Positions 43,978 to 52,128 of a stretch of 64,000 nt of DNA are shown piece after piece; position 1 is the first letter of the stretch; each line of letters opens with the position of its first letter. The stretch comes from Streptomyces sp. NRRL S-337 (GTDB lineage: Bacteria > Actinomycetota > Actinomycetes > Streptomycetales > Streptomycetaceae). Location: contig NZ_JOIX01000001.1 of the NCBI RefSeq assembly GCF_000720175.1, positions 372,001 through 436,000 of the forward strand, in the 5' to 3' direction. Below the pieces are notes generated by a model, which saw nothing but the letters and a program-made list of their open reading frames with translations, searched no databases and had not been told where the DNA came from. The position numbers and the translations under genes were made by a program.

Positions 43978-44054
43978 CTCTCCCACGAGGGCGGCCGTAC
44001 CTCTCCCACGAGGGCGGCCGTATCGTTCGTCATCGTTCTCATCGTTCGTCATCG
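43978..44054. repeat. Two sets of short tandem repeats between genes
   Basis: A 22-nt unit (CTCTCCCACGAGG...CCGTA) occurs at 43978-43999 and 44001-44022. It is followed by ATCGTTCGTCATCG at 44022-44035 and again at 44041-44054. The block lies just upstream of the AraC-type gene and could be a recent slippage product or an operator region. Confidence 0.6.
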
Positions 44055-44072
44055 AAGAAGGGGGGAGCGGCG

Positions 44073-44999
44073 ATGGACATCCTCACCGAGGCACTGGCCT
44101 CCATGCGCACCGGCAGCCCGGCGTCCGTCCGCACCGACGGCCGCGCACCATGGGGACTGCGGCTGCCGCCGGTCGCGGGGGCGGGATTCCACGTGGTGCT
44201 CCACGGAACGTGCTGGCTCGTCCCGCTGGACGACACCCCGCCGATCCCGCTCGGCCCCGGCGACGTGGTCTTCGTACGCGACGGCCGGGGCCACGTCCTC
44301 GCCGACCACCCCTCGACACCGGCCGAGGAGCCCCGCCCCGAGCAGTTCAGCGACTCCATGCCCATCGGCTCCGTCTCGCTGGGCGGAGACGGCCCGCGCA
44401 CCAGCCTGCTGTGCGGCAACTACCACTTGGACCAAGGCCGTCCACACCCCTTGGTCACGCGGCTGCCGGAGATCATCCACCTGCCCACCCGGCACGGCCA
44501 CCACCCCGAACTCAGCGCCGCCGTCCAGCTGTTGGGCGCCGAACTGGACAACCCGCGCATCGGCTCCGAAGGCATCGTGCCCAGCCTGATCGACTCACTG
44601 CTGCTCTACATCCTGCGTGCCTGGCTGGACGACCAACCCACCGACACCACCCAGGGCTGGGCCGCCGCCCTACGCGATGCCGCGGTCGCCCCCGCCCTGG
44701 CAGCCATCCACCAGACACCCGCGACGCAGTGGACCGTCGAGTCCCTGGCCACCCGCTCCGGCCTGTCCCGCGCGGCCTTCGCCCGCCGCTTCACCGCACT
44801 GATCGGCGAGCCGCCGATGGCCTACCTGACCCGCTGGCGCATGACGAGGGCCGCGCAACTGCTGCAGCAGTCCGACGCACCACTGACGACAGTGGCGGCA
44901 CAGACCGGATACGGCTCCGAATTCGCCTTCGCCAAGGCATTCAAGCGGGAATTCGGCCTCGCCCCCGGAATGTACCGACGCCAGACACGCGCCGCATGA
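44073..44999 (+). CDS. AraC-family transcriptional regulator with N-terminal cupin
   Basis: A 308-residue regulator. The N-terminal cupin_6-type ligand domain (about 1-190) has PPVAGAGFHVVLHGTCWLVP and LGPGDVVFVRDGRGHVLAD. The C-terminal double HTH (about 215-305) has LATRSGLSRAAFARRFTALI and TTVAAQTGYGSEFAFAKAFK, with REFGLAPGMYRR. ATG 44073 follows GGGGGGAG. It lies downstream of the quinone-oxidoreductase-like gene, a common AraC/oxidoreductase pairing, and probably controls it. Confidence 0.9.
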   Translation: MDILTEALASMRTGSPASVRTDGRAPWGLRLPPVAGAGFHVVLHGTCWLVPLDDTPPIPLGPGDVVFVRDGRGHVLADHPSTPAEEPRPEQFSDSMPIGSVSLGGDGPRTSLLCGNYHLDQGRPHPLVTRLPEIIHLPTRHGHHPELSAAVQLLGAELDNPRIGSEGIVPSLIDSLLLYILRAWLDDQPTDTTQGWAAALRDAAVAPALAAIHQTPATQWTVESLATRSGLSRAAFARRFTALIGEPPMAYLTRWRMTRAAQLLQQSDAPLTTVAAQTGYGSEFAFAKAFKREFGLAPGMYRRQTRAA

Positions 45000-45008
45000 G
45001 CCGCACCC

Positions 45009-45100
45009 CTGGACTCTCGGTATCTGGCTCGGCCTGCTTTCCGGCCTGGCCACCACCGCCGTACTCCTCCTGTGTCGCTACCACCGGTGCCTGACCGCCC
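45009..45100 (+). pseudogene. Possible C-terminal remnant of a MATE transporter
   Basis: After the araC stop, one frame reads WTLGIWLGLLSGLATTAVLL followed by LCRYHRCLTARL. This looks like the last helix and basic tail of a MATE/DinF protein. No upstream part is present, so it is at most a fragment. The rest of the gap to 45298 shows nothing convincing. Confidence 0.35.
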
Positions 45101-45298
45101 GCCTGACTGAGCTCGTACCGGCACATGACTGCTTCCACGCCCAGGATCCGTTCTCCTCCCGCTCAGCTGAAGATCGCCAGCGGACGCACTTCCAGGACCG
45201 CATCCGGCGGGCTCTCTCGTCACGGGGAGCCGGTGCGGCACTTCCACGCGGTAACCTCCAGCGTGCGGCGGTGGTCGGCCCAGTGGCGCCCACGCTCC

Positions 45299-46045
45299 TC
45301 ACATCCGGGCTCTCAGTACGTCGACCTCACAGCCCGGCGCGGACGGGTCGAAGCCGTGCTCGATGAGCCAGCGAACCCCCAGCAGGCTTCGCAACGACCA
45401 CCACCCGCGGATCACGTCGAGGTCGACGTCGGTGCCGTAGCCGGCGATGACGTCGCTGAGGTGCTCCTCGTGTCCGAGCGTGAGGGTGGCGAGGTCGTAC
45501 AGGGCATCGCCCTGGCCCGCCTCGGACCAGTCGATGATGCCCGTGATCTCGCCGCCGTCGACGAACACGTGAGCGATCTGCAGGTCGCCGTGCGTGAACA
45601 CCGGTGGCCACGGGCGGAGCGCGGCCTCGGCGACTTGGCGGTTGCGGATGACCAGGTCGGCGGGCAGGAGGCCGTTCGCCATGAGCAGTTCGCACTCGCC
45701 GTCGAGGTCCGCCGCCAGCTCGTCGAGGTCCCGGCCGGCCCGACCGGGTCGGGGCGGCAGCTGTGCGTCGTGCAGCTTCCGGATGGCGGCGCCCGCCGCG
45801 ACCCACGCCGCCGGGGACGCGGTCGACGGCTCGCCGAGGCGGCCGAGCGCCGTCCCCGCGACGGCGGCGATCGCGAGTACGGGTGGCTTGCACCACAGGA
45901 TCTCCGGGGTCGGGACCGGCGCCAGGGCCATCGCCTCGATCTCGACGTCGATGCGCGCCTGATCGGCGTCCACCTTCAGGAACACGTCGCCGACGCGCAG
46001 GGTCGCGCGCTCGGAATGGGCGACGATGACCTTGACCTCATCCAT
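45299..46045 (-). CDS. Aminoglycoside phosphotransferase (APH)-family protein
   Basis: A 248-residue kinase-fold protein. The catalytic loop is VFTHGDLQIAHVFVDGG and the metal-binding segment is ITGIIDWSEAGQGD. The usual HGDxxxxN has His in place of the Asn. An N-terminal FLKVDADQARIDVEIEAM segment carries the ATP-binding Lys and the Glu of the kinase fold. Family members phosphorylate antibiotics or small alcohols; this one's substrate is unknown and resistance should not be assumed. ATG 46043-46045 is the start; the frame continues upstream without coding character. Confidence 0.85.
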   Translation of the reverse strand: MDEVKVIVAHSERATLRVGDVFLKVDADQARIDVEIEAMALAPVPTPEILWCKPPVLAIAAVAGTALGRLGEPSTASPAAWVAAGAAIRKLHDAQLPPRPGRAGRDLDELAADLDGECELLMANGLLPADLVIRNRQVAEAALRPWPPVFTHGDLQIAHVFVDGGEITGIIDWSEAGQGDALYDLATLTLGHEEHLSDVIAGYGTDVDLDVIRGWWSLRSLLGVRWLIEHGFDPSAPGCEVDVLRARM

Positions 46046-46330
46046 GACGCCCAGTATCCCGGGGTAACCGTCGACGTCGCCCGGTTTTATCGCGTGCGAT
46101 TGCGCGGCCGACCGCGTCCGCCCTACCCGGTGGCCTCGTGCACGACACCGACAGCTGACCGGGTCAATCCCACCAGTTTTGTGAGGAGTCCTAAGTTGAG
46201 GGCACTCTTTGCGTCTCCTCGCCCGATGCTCATGGGACGGCCAGACCTGCTCAGTTGACCTCCCCACCGAACTCGTCCGGCTGATCTCCCCACCCAGTGG
46301 GTTCGGTCTCGGGCCCGTGGGCGCGCCGTC

Positions 46331-46345
46331 TAGGGTGCGGGCATG
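46331..46345 (+). promoter_or_regulatory. Possible -10 for a leaderless SDR transcript
   Basis: TAGGGT (46331-46336) lies 6 nt before the ATG at 46343, and no Shine-Dalgarno is visible. This spacing suits a leaderless mRNA starting at the A of ATG. No good -35 is seen. Confidence 0.35.
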
Positions 46346-47122
46346 ATCTCGCATAGCTACCTCTCCGAACTGTTCTCGCTGGACAGCCGGGTCGCCGTGG
46401 TGACGGGCGGCAGTTCCGGTATCGGCCGAGCGATCGCCGAGGCTCTCGCACGAGCGGGGGCGAGCGTGGTGATCGTGGCACGCAAGGAGGCGGAACTGGC
46501 CGCCACGGTCGATGAGCTCGCGGCGAACGGCTGCCGGGCGGCCTGGGTGAGCGCCGACCTGAGCACCCGCGACGGGGTGCGCGCGGCTGCGGAGCAGGCA
46601 GCCGAGGTGTTCGGTGAGCCCGACATCCTCGTCAACAGCGCCGGGATCAACCTGCGGCCGCCGATGGGCGAGCTGGGCGAGGAGGTGTGGGACGCCACGA
46701 TGGCGGTGAATCTGGAGGCGCCTTACTTGTTGGGCCAGCGGTTCGGGCCTGGCATGGCCGAGCGGGGCTTCGGGCGAATCATCCACATCACCTCCCAGCA
46801 GGCGCGACGGGCGTTCGTCCAGAGCGGCGCCTACGGAGTCTCCAAGGGGGCGCTGGAGTCACTGGCCCGCTCTCAGGCTGAGGCGTGGTCGCCACACGGC
46901 GTCACCTGCAACACGCTGGTGCCCGGCTTCGTCATGACCCCGCTCAACGCACGGTTGGCGTCCGACCCGGAGAAGGTGGCGGCGCTGGCCGAACGCACGA
47001 TGGTCGGGCGCAACGGCCTGGCCGAGGACTTCGCCGGAGCGGCGGTGTTCCTGGCCAGCCGTGCATCCGGTTACGTCACCGGGCAGGCGATCTTCGTCGA
47101 CGGCGGGTTCTCCGTTCACTGA
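46343..47122 (+). CDS. Short-chain dehydrogenase/reductase (classical SDR)
   Basis: A 259-residue classical SDR. The cofactor motif is TGGSSGIGRA (about residues 21-30), NSAG is the structural motif, the catalytic Ser lies in IIHITSQQ, and the catalytic Tyr/Lys in YGVSK. VARKEAEL after the second strand suggests NADP(H). C-terminal SGYVTGQAIFVDGGFSVH is typical. It likely reduces a ketone or oxidises an alcohol in secondary or sugar metabolism. It stands alone and may be translated from a leaderless transcript. Confidence 0.92.
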   Translation: MISHSYLSELFSLDSRVAVVTGGSSGIGRAIAEALARAGASVVIVARKEAELAATVDELAANGCRAAWVSADLSTRDGVRAAAEQAAEVFGEPDILVNSAGINLRPPMGELGEEVWDATMAVNLEAPYLLGQRFGPGMAERGFGRIIHITSQQARRAFVQSGAYGVSKGALESLARSQAEAWSPHGVTCNTLVPGFVMTPLNARLASDPEKVAALAERTMVGRNGLAEDFAGAAVFLASRASGYVTGQAIFVDGGFSVH

Positions 47123-47325
47123 GCCCCACACCGCATGAAGCCGAACCGACTGGGGACCACGAGCAGAGCTGGGGATGTTCGGAGAGCGGCGGCAAAGTGC
47201 AGTGGCCGGGCCACTGGCAGGGTAGTTTCACCCGCCCTGTCCTTGCCCTGCCCCGGCCCCGCCCCGCCCCCGCCGCCGGTCAGGCATGCCGTGGGTCCGC
47301 TCTTCGGTGGGCCCCGGTCTTCCGG

Positions 47326-47781
47326 TCACATGGTGCGGCTCCATGCGTCGACCGTGGCGGCAGCCCATGCCTTGACGCGTTCCGCGAACTCTTCGGCGGG
47401 GAACGTCCCGTCGACAGCGACATCTTCGATCGTGACGGAGAAACGGGATGGCGGCGCGTCCCGGCGCGGCAGCTCCGCGTCGCGGACGACTCGTGCAGGG
47501 GTGTTCTTCGCGCGATGGGAGTTGCCACGACGAGCCTGACCGACAAGCTGGTTCACTTCATCGAGGCCGCCTTCGAGATATGCGTGCAGGAGCGCCCAGG
47601 CCCTCGCACCATCGTCGGCGGGAAGCCGACTGGGGTGTTGGAGGAGGAAGCAAGAGACTGAGATCCCGTGCAACGGCCCCCATGGTGACTGACGTGCGTG
47701 GTCCAACGCGAGCAAGACATTGAACAGGTCGTCACAGGACCGCGACTCCATGGACGCACCGCATTCCGCGCAATGTTTCAT
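47326..47781 (-). CDS. DUF5946-like protein
   Basis: A 151-residue protein that starts MKHCAECGASMESRSCDDLF, giving a CxxC plus Cys cluster likely to hold zinc. WGPLHGISVSCFLLQHPSRL is the family-typical HxxxxxxxxLQHPS region. The C-terminal half is helical (FPAEEFAERVKAWAAATVDA). ATG 47779-47781 has a strong AAGGAGG. I recall this pattern as DUF5946, whose function is unknown. It is on the same strand as the MFS gene but ends before it would be reached, so cotranscription is possible from upstream. Confidence 0.75.
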   Translation of the reverse strand: MKHCAECGASMESRSCDDLFNVLLALDHARQSPWGPLHGISVSCFLLQHPSRLPADDGARAWALLHAYLEGGLDEVNQLVGQARRGNSHRAKNTPARVVRDAELPRRDAPPSRFSVTIEDVAVDGTFPAEEFAERVKAWAAATVDAWSRTM

Positions 47782-47832
47782 GCCTCCTCCTTGATCGTCG
47801 ATGGCAAGTTCAGTAGGTGGGGGACGGGCGGC

Positions 47833-49083
47833 TCAGCGCCGCACGCGCTGCAGGCCGCGCACGGCTGGGATCGCCAGCAACAGGACGCAGGCGACGAGCG
47901 CCATGGACGCGGACACGCACAGCAGCGGCACCGTCCCCGCGACGACCGCGAACGGCCCTGCCACCGCCTGCCCGACCGGCTTCATCACCAGCGAGCCGGC
48001 CGCGTCGTACGCGTGCACCCTGCCGAGGACGGCCTGCGGGACGTGTGTCTGCACGCTCGTGTGGAACATGACGATCCAGAACGCCATGCCCACGCCGCTC
48101 ACCCCGTAGCACCCGGCGATGAGCGGCGCGGGAAGGCCGAGAGCGACCCCCAACGGCATGAGCGCCCACAGGGGCATGGAGAGGGCGCCGGCCCGGAGTG
48201 GATACCGCGGGCGGAGCCTCATCGCGACGATTCCGCCCACCACGCTTCCGGCGCCGAGGGACGACATGACCAGGCCGAACGTCGGCGCCCCGTAGTCGGT
48301 GACCAGCGTGCTGTTGCCGAGGGTCATGGTGGGACCGGCGCCCGCCAGCTGCCAGAGCATGAAGACGACGATGACACTCCACAACCAGGTTCTGGCCCGG
48401 AACTCCCGCCATCCCTCGACGAGATCGGCCCGGAACGACGAGGCGCCGTCCCGCGCGGCCGGTCCCATCGGGACCGAGCGGAGCAGGAGCAGGCAGGTGC
48501 CGCTGACCGCATAGGTCAAGGCGTCGAGGGCGACCACCGTTGCCGGTGAGGAGACCACCAGCAGCAGGCCGGCCAGCGAGGGACCGATGACGGCGGTGAC
48601 GGACTCCGAGATGCGCAGGGTGGCGTTGGCCTTCAGCACGTCCTGGGCCAGGCGCGGGGTGATGCTGGCGACTCCCGGTTGGAAGAGCGCGCTGCCTGCC
48701 CCGACCAGGGCCAGCAGCACCAGGATCTGCCACAACTGCGGCGTACCCAGCAGGAACAGCAGCGCAAGAACCGTCTGGAAACACAGCCGGGCCGTGTCCG
48801 AGACGACCATCAGGCGTCGGGCGCCGAAGCGGTCGGACAGCACTCCACCAAAGATGATCAGTGCTGCGAACGGGGCTACGAGCGCGGCCAGCGCATAGCC
48901 CACCCCACTCGCCCCGTATCCCGCCCGGATCACGGCGGCCGTGATCGCGACGGGGAGCATCGCGTCGCCCAGCAGAGAGGTGGTGCGGGCGGCGAAGAAC
49001 AGCCGGAAGTCCGTCGTCCACAGCGGCAGATCGGACGCGGTCTCCTTGACGTGCAGGTCATGGGCCATGTCCGAGCCAGCCAC
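47833..49083 (-). CDS. MFS transporter (macrolide-efflux-like)
   Basis: A 416-residue major facilitator protein with about 12 membrane helices. ARTTSLLGDAMLPVAITAAV in helix 1 and GGVLSDRFGARRLMVVSD, the loop 2-3 motif, mark the family; VGAGSALFQPGVASITPRLA is typical of the MFS_3/Enterobactin-exporter-like branch. It should export a small molecule using the proton gradient. GTG 49083 is assumed; ATG 49068 is an alternative. The DUF5946-like gene follows downstream after about 50 nt. Confidence 0.9.
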   Translation of the reverse strand: MAGSDMAHDLHVKETASDLPLWTTDFRLFFAARTTSLLGDAMLPVAITAAVIRAGYGASGVGYALAALVAPFAALIIFGGVLSDRFGARRLMVVSDTARLCFQTVLALLFLLGTPQLWQILVLLALVGAGSALFQPGVASITPRLAQDVLKANATLRISESVTAVIGPSLAGLLLVVSSPATVVALDALTYAVSGTCLLLLRSVPMGPAARDGASSFRADLVEGWREFRARTWLWSVIVVFMLWQLAGAGPTMTLGNSTLVTDYGAPTFGLVMSSLGAGSVVGGIVAMRLRPRYPLRAGALSMPLWALMPLGVALGLPAPLIAGCYGVSGVGMAFWIVMFHTSVQTHVPQAVLGRVHAYDAAGSLVMKPVGQAVAGPFAVVAGTVPLLCVSASMALVACVLLLAIPAVRGLQRVRR

Positions 49084-49169
49084 CGTTCACCGTCCCCCGT
49101 ATGCCGTTGGTCACGACCAGGGCGACACTTTCCTGCCTCGGACGTCCCTCGGTCAACGGAATATCCTCG

Positions 49170-49490
49170 ACAGGCTCAGCAGGACGCAGCGTTCGCCCGA
49201 CGGGTGCAGCCAGGCGCCGTGGTAACCGCCCACCAGCACGCCGGCGCCGCCGGCTGGAGGCCGCAGCCTCCGCCGCCCTGCCCGCCGCGAGCACCGGTGA
49301 GGTGGTGCTCGCGGCCCGACCGAGCACGAACGCCCCCTCCCACAGCGCGATCGCCGAGCCTGACGTCTGGTGCGCGGCCGGCCGGGGGATGCCGCCGCCG
49401 CGTAGTGGGCGGCCAGGCCTTCGAGCCAGCGGTCGAAGACCTCCGAAGTGGCCTGCCGCAGCGTCAGAAGAACCGGCTCAGCGCGCGAAC
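49170..49490 (-). pseudogene. Fragment of a TetR-regulator C-terminal domain
   Basis: Just past the HMG-CoA reductase stop, a minus-strand frame reads EPVLLTLRQATSEVFDRWLE with GLAAHYAAA. After a frameshift it continues ALWEGAFVLGRAASTTSPVL with AAGRAAE. These match the end of a TetR effector domain. No HTH part or start is present, so it is a decayed fragment. Confidence 0.5.
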
Positions 49491-49503
49491 CGCTGCTGGA
49501 GCA

Positions 49504-50547
49504 CTAGCCTTGTTTGCGTTCCAAGTTCAGGTGCGCGCGCATGAGTTCGCCGGGGTTCGTCAGCGCTGCCATGGTGGAGAGTTCGCCGCACAGCACCGTG
49601 GCGGCCGCGATGACGGCGAGTCGGCGTGCGTTCTCTCCCGGCTCGCGCTCGGCCCGGCAGCCGAGTCGCGTCAGATTGGCCTCGACGAAGTCCAGATCCT
49701 TGCCGTTGCCGACCGTGCCCACGATCAGGTTCGGCAACGTGCACGAGAAGTAGAGGTCGCCCTCCCGGTCTTCGGCCACGGTCACACCCTGTGAGCCCTC
49801 TACGATATTTGCCGCGTCCTGGCCGGTGGCCAGGTAGAAGGCGAGCAGCATGTTCGCGTAGTGCGAGTTGGCCGAGCGTATTCCGCCGGCGAGTAGCGTT
49901 CCGATCAGATTCTTGCGCACGTTCAGCTCTGCTATCTTGGCGGCCGTGGTGTGCAGCATTTCGGTGACCACGGTGCGCGGCACGAGCAGTTCGGTTACCA
50001 CATTCTTTCCGCGACCCAGGATTCCGTTGACGGCGGTCGCTTTCTTGTCGGTGCAATAGTTTCCGGAAATCGATCCGTAGGAAACTCCTGGAACGTTGTC
50101 CAGGATGTACGCCAAGAGCGCGTCGGCCGCGAGCGTCGCCATGTTGTGGCCGGACGCGTCACCGGTGGTGAACTCGAACCGGATGAACAGAAGGTTGGCC
50201 GCGATCTCGTGCCGGATGCCGACCAGTTCGGCGAATCCGCTGCAGGCGCGCACGACCTTGTTCAAGTCGTCGAACTGCGCGTCGAGCCGGCGCGCGGCTG
50301 CGTACGCGGTCTGCGCGTCTTCGGCTTCGACGAGCACCGAGCGGGTCATCCGTTCGTCGACGAGGGTGGCGACGATACCGCGCTCGGTCTGCCGCGATAT
50401 CTTTGCGCCGCGCCCCACGGAAGGCCACAGAGGTGACTCGTAGGTGGCGAGCGGGACTTCGGTCTCCGTGGTTGCTACATTTCCCGAAATCTTCAGTGGC
50501 CCCACCCACCTCATGGGGACCCCGGCAATTCCTTGCATGTCGTTCAT
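49504..50547 (-). CDS. Hydroxymethylglutaryl-CoA reductase (HMGR)
   Basis: A 347-residue HMG-CoA reductase-type enzyme. VPLATYESPLWPSVGRGAKI near the N-terminus carries the catalytic Glu region. TTGDASGHNM corresponds to the catalytic Asp segment (usually GDAMGMNM). KKATAVNGILGRGKNVV has the catalytic Lys, and TVGNGKDLD corresponds to the GTVGGGT region. It would reduce HMG-CoA to mevalonate with NAD(P)H for isoprenoid synthesis. No other mevalonate-pathway gene lies in the window. ATG 50545-50547 follows GGGAAA. The changed GDASGHNM motif leaves substrate use open. Confidence 0.85.
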   Translation of the reverse strand: MNDMQGIAGVPMRWVGPLKISGNVATTETEVPLATYESPLWPSVGRGAKISRQTERGIVATLVDERMTRSVLVEAEDAQTAYAAARRLDAQFDDLNKVVRACSGFAELVGIRHEIAANLLFIRFEFTTGDASGHNMATLAADALLAYILDNVPGVSYGSISGNYCTDKKATAVNGILGRGKNVVTELLVPRTVVTEMLHTTAAKIAELNVRKNLIGTLLAGGIRSANSHYANMLLAFYLATGQDAANIVEGSQGVTVAEDREGDLYFSCTLPNLIVGTVGNGKDLDFVEANLTRLGCRAEREPGENARRLAVIAAATVLCGELSTMAALTNPGELMRAHLNLERKQG

Positions 50548-50814
50548 CGTGCATTTCCCGTCGTCTGGCGGAGGGCGCGAAGGCACCGGAACACGGGTCC
50601 GGCCGCACGCGTCTCGACTCCGCGGTCGGTCCGCAGCAGCGTAGAGTGCCGTTGATCATCAGGGCACACCGGTCCCCACGCGGTGCCAATCCCCTCGGGC
50701 ATACGCCAGTTGCCTGCGCTTCACCGAAGGCGGTCTGACGAATCGGGGCCGGCGCGAGGGCGATGAGGGGGACGCGCAAAAGAAGCCGCCCGGCGGTCTC
50801 GCCGTCGATCCGGC

Positions 50815-51061
50815 CGACCACGGCCTGGGACGCGCGCGCGGAGGCTTGACCACCAAGCTCCATCTGACCGTCGAACAGGGGTAGTAGCTGATGTCTGTCG
50901 TGGTTGTCGGTAGGCAGCGGGGGGAGCCCGCAGGCGGCGCGGGACCGCGGCACCATCCCGATCGTCTCAAGCGGTACCGGGCCGTGGCCATGAGGTACGA
51001 CAGGCTCGCGGTCCGCTACGAGGCGACCGTCATCGTCGCGGCCATCAATGAGTGGCTGTGA
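50815..51061 (+). pseudogene. IS5-type transposase remnant with internal deletion
   Basis: The plus strand reads DHGLGRARGGLTTKLHLTVE then a stop. Later it reads DRLKRYRAVAMRYDRLAVRY with EATVIVAAINEWL and the natural stop at 51059-51061. These are the middle and the C-terminus of an IS5-type DDE transposase with about 100 residues missing between them. Confidence 0.7.
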
Positions 51062-51524
51062 CTGCCCGCGGCCCCGCCGGGATGGCGAACTGCAACTCCG
51101 GGCGTTCCCAGACAATCTTTGGCGGCGATGGAGCAACTGTCCCGACACGCTTTGCGCCCATGCGCCGGTAGAACTTCTCGGCCGGCGGATGGGCCACCAC
51201 ATGCACGCTCGTCAGCCCGGCCTCCCCGGCCTGGCCGACCATGTGCCCCATCAGATGCCGACCGATGCCCAGGCCCTGCGCCTCATCCGCGACGAATGCC
51301 AAGTCCAACTCCGACGGCTCCAGCACGAGGGAGTAGAAGCCCAGTATCCGATCGGATGCATCGACGGCCACGAATACCCGATGGCGGGCGAGGTACTCCG
51401 CGGTGACCCGGTAGCCCGAGATGATCGAGGCGTACCGCCCCTGATAGGCACTGGACTGCTGGATCAGCGAGGTGAGGAGCTGCGCATCCTGCGCGACGGC
51501 ACGCCTGATTGTCGTGGACTGCAT
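51045..51524 (-). CDS. GNAT-family N-acetyltransferase
   Basis: A 159-residue GNAT. It has the typical start TIRRAVAQDAQLLTSLIQQS, motif A with LAFVADEAQGLGIGRHLMGH (acetyl-CoA pyrophosphate loop QGLGIG) and the later FYRRMGAKRVG. It transfers acetyl groups to an unknown amine. A -35 (ATGACT) and -10 (TATACT) place transcription at or near the ATG, so it seems leaderless. The last codons and stop lie in antisense IS5-remnant sequence, so the C-terminal end may be altered. Confidence 0.87.
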   Translation of the reverse strand: MQSTTIRRAVAQDAQLLTSLIQQSSAYQGRYASIISGYRVTAEYLARHRVFVAVDASDRILGFYSLVLEPSELDLAFVADEAQGLGIGRHLMGHMVGQAGEAGLTSVHVVAHPPAEKFYRRMGAKRVGTVAPSPPKIVWERPELQFAIPAGPRAVTATH

Positions 51525-51531
51525 CCGCCAG

Positions 51532-51561
51532 AGTATAGGGGCGCATGCCGTCTTCAGTCAT
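51532..51561 (-). promoter_or_regulatory. Promoter for the GNAT gene, leaderless arrangement
   Basis: On the minus strand, ATGACT (51561-51556) is followed after 18 nt by TATACT (51537-51532). ATG begins 7 nt beyond. This is a good vegetative-type promoter with transcription starting at the start codon. Confidence 0.6.
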
Positions 51562-52113
51562 TACATCTTCGGCTCAAGATCCGGCAGGTACCCCCTGGTG
51601 GTGCTCTCACCTGGCTTCGATCTTCAGCGCGCCAGACTGACCGGTCTTGCCGAGGACCTGGCCAGTCGTGGTCATCTGGTGGCGCTGGTCGACCACACCT
51701 ACGAGGCGCTCGGTGTCACCTTCCCCGACGGCCGTACGCTCGCCTGTGCCATCTGCGACCGCCGGGACATCACCCCCAAGGCTGTGGCCGCCAGCAGAGT
51801 CAGGGATCTGTCCTTTGTCCTGGACCGGTTGACGTCCCGCCACCTGCCTGGCGGGACGCCCGTCTGATCGACGCCCAGCGCATCGGTATGGCCGGCCACT
51901 CTTTCGGCGGTGACGCCACCGCCCTGGCCAAGCCGCCGACCAGCGGATACGGGCCGGCGCCGACCTGGACGGCACCTTCTTCGCGCCGTTCCCGGCAGCC
52001 GGTTTGCACCACCGCCCTTCCTTCTGCTCGGCAACCAGCAGGACATGGTCCCGGGCCAGGAGAGCAGCTGGGACGACGCCTGGCAGCACATGAACGGCTG
52101 GAAGTGCCAATGA
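51560..52113 (+). pseudogene. Decayed alpha/beta hydrolase (PAF-acetylhydrolase-like lipase)
   Basis: Frame 1 reads GRYPLVVLSPGFDLQRARLT and DLASRGHLVALVDHTYEALG up to about 51,865. Frame 2 continues RLIDAQRIGMAGHSFGGDAT, which holds the GHSFGG nucleophile. Frame 3 ends RPFLLLGNQQDMVPGQ-like sequence and WDDAWQHMNGWKCQ. These are consecutive parts of one lipase/acetylhydrolase broken by at least two frameshifts and lacking both ends. It is not expected to make an active enzyme. Confidence 0.65.
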
Positions 52114-52128
52114 GGGCGGTCTTGGCGC

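Noticed and set aside
46046..46342. Two CTCCCCACC-type direct repeats before the SDR gene
   Set aside because: Short, imperfect and without dyad symmetry; not enough to call an operator.
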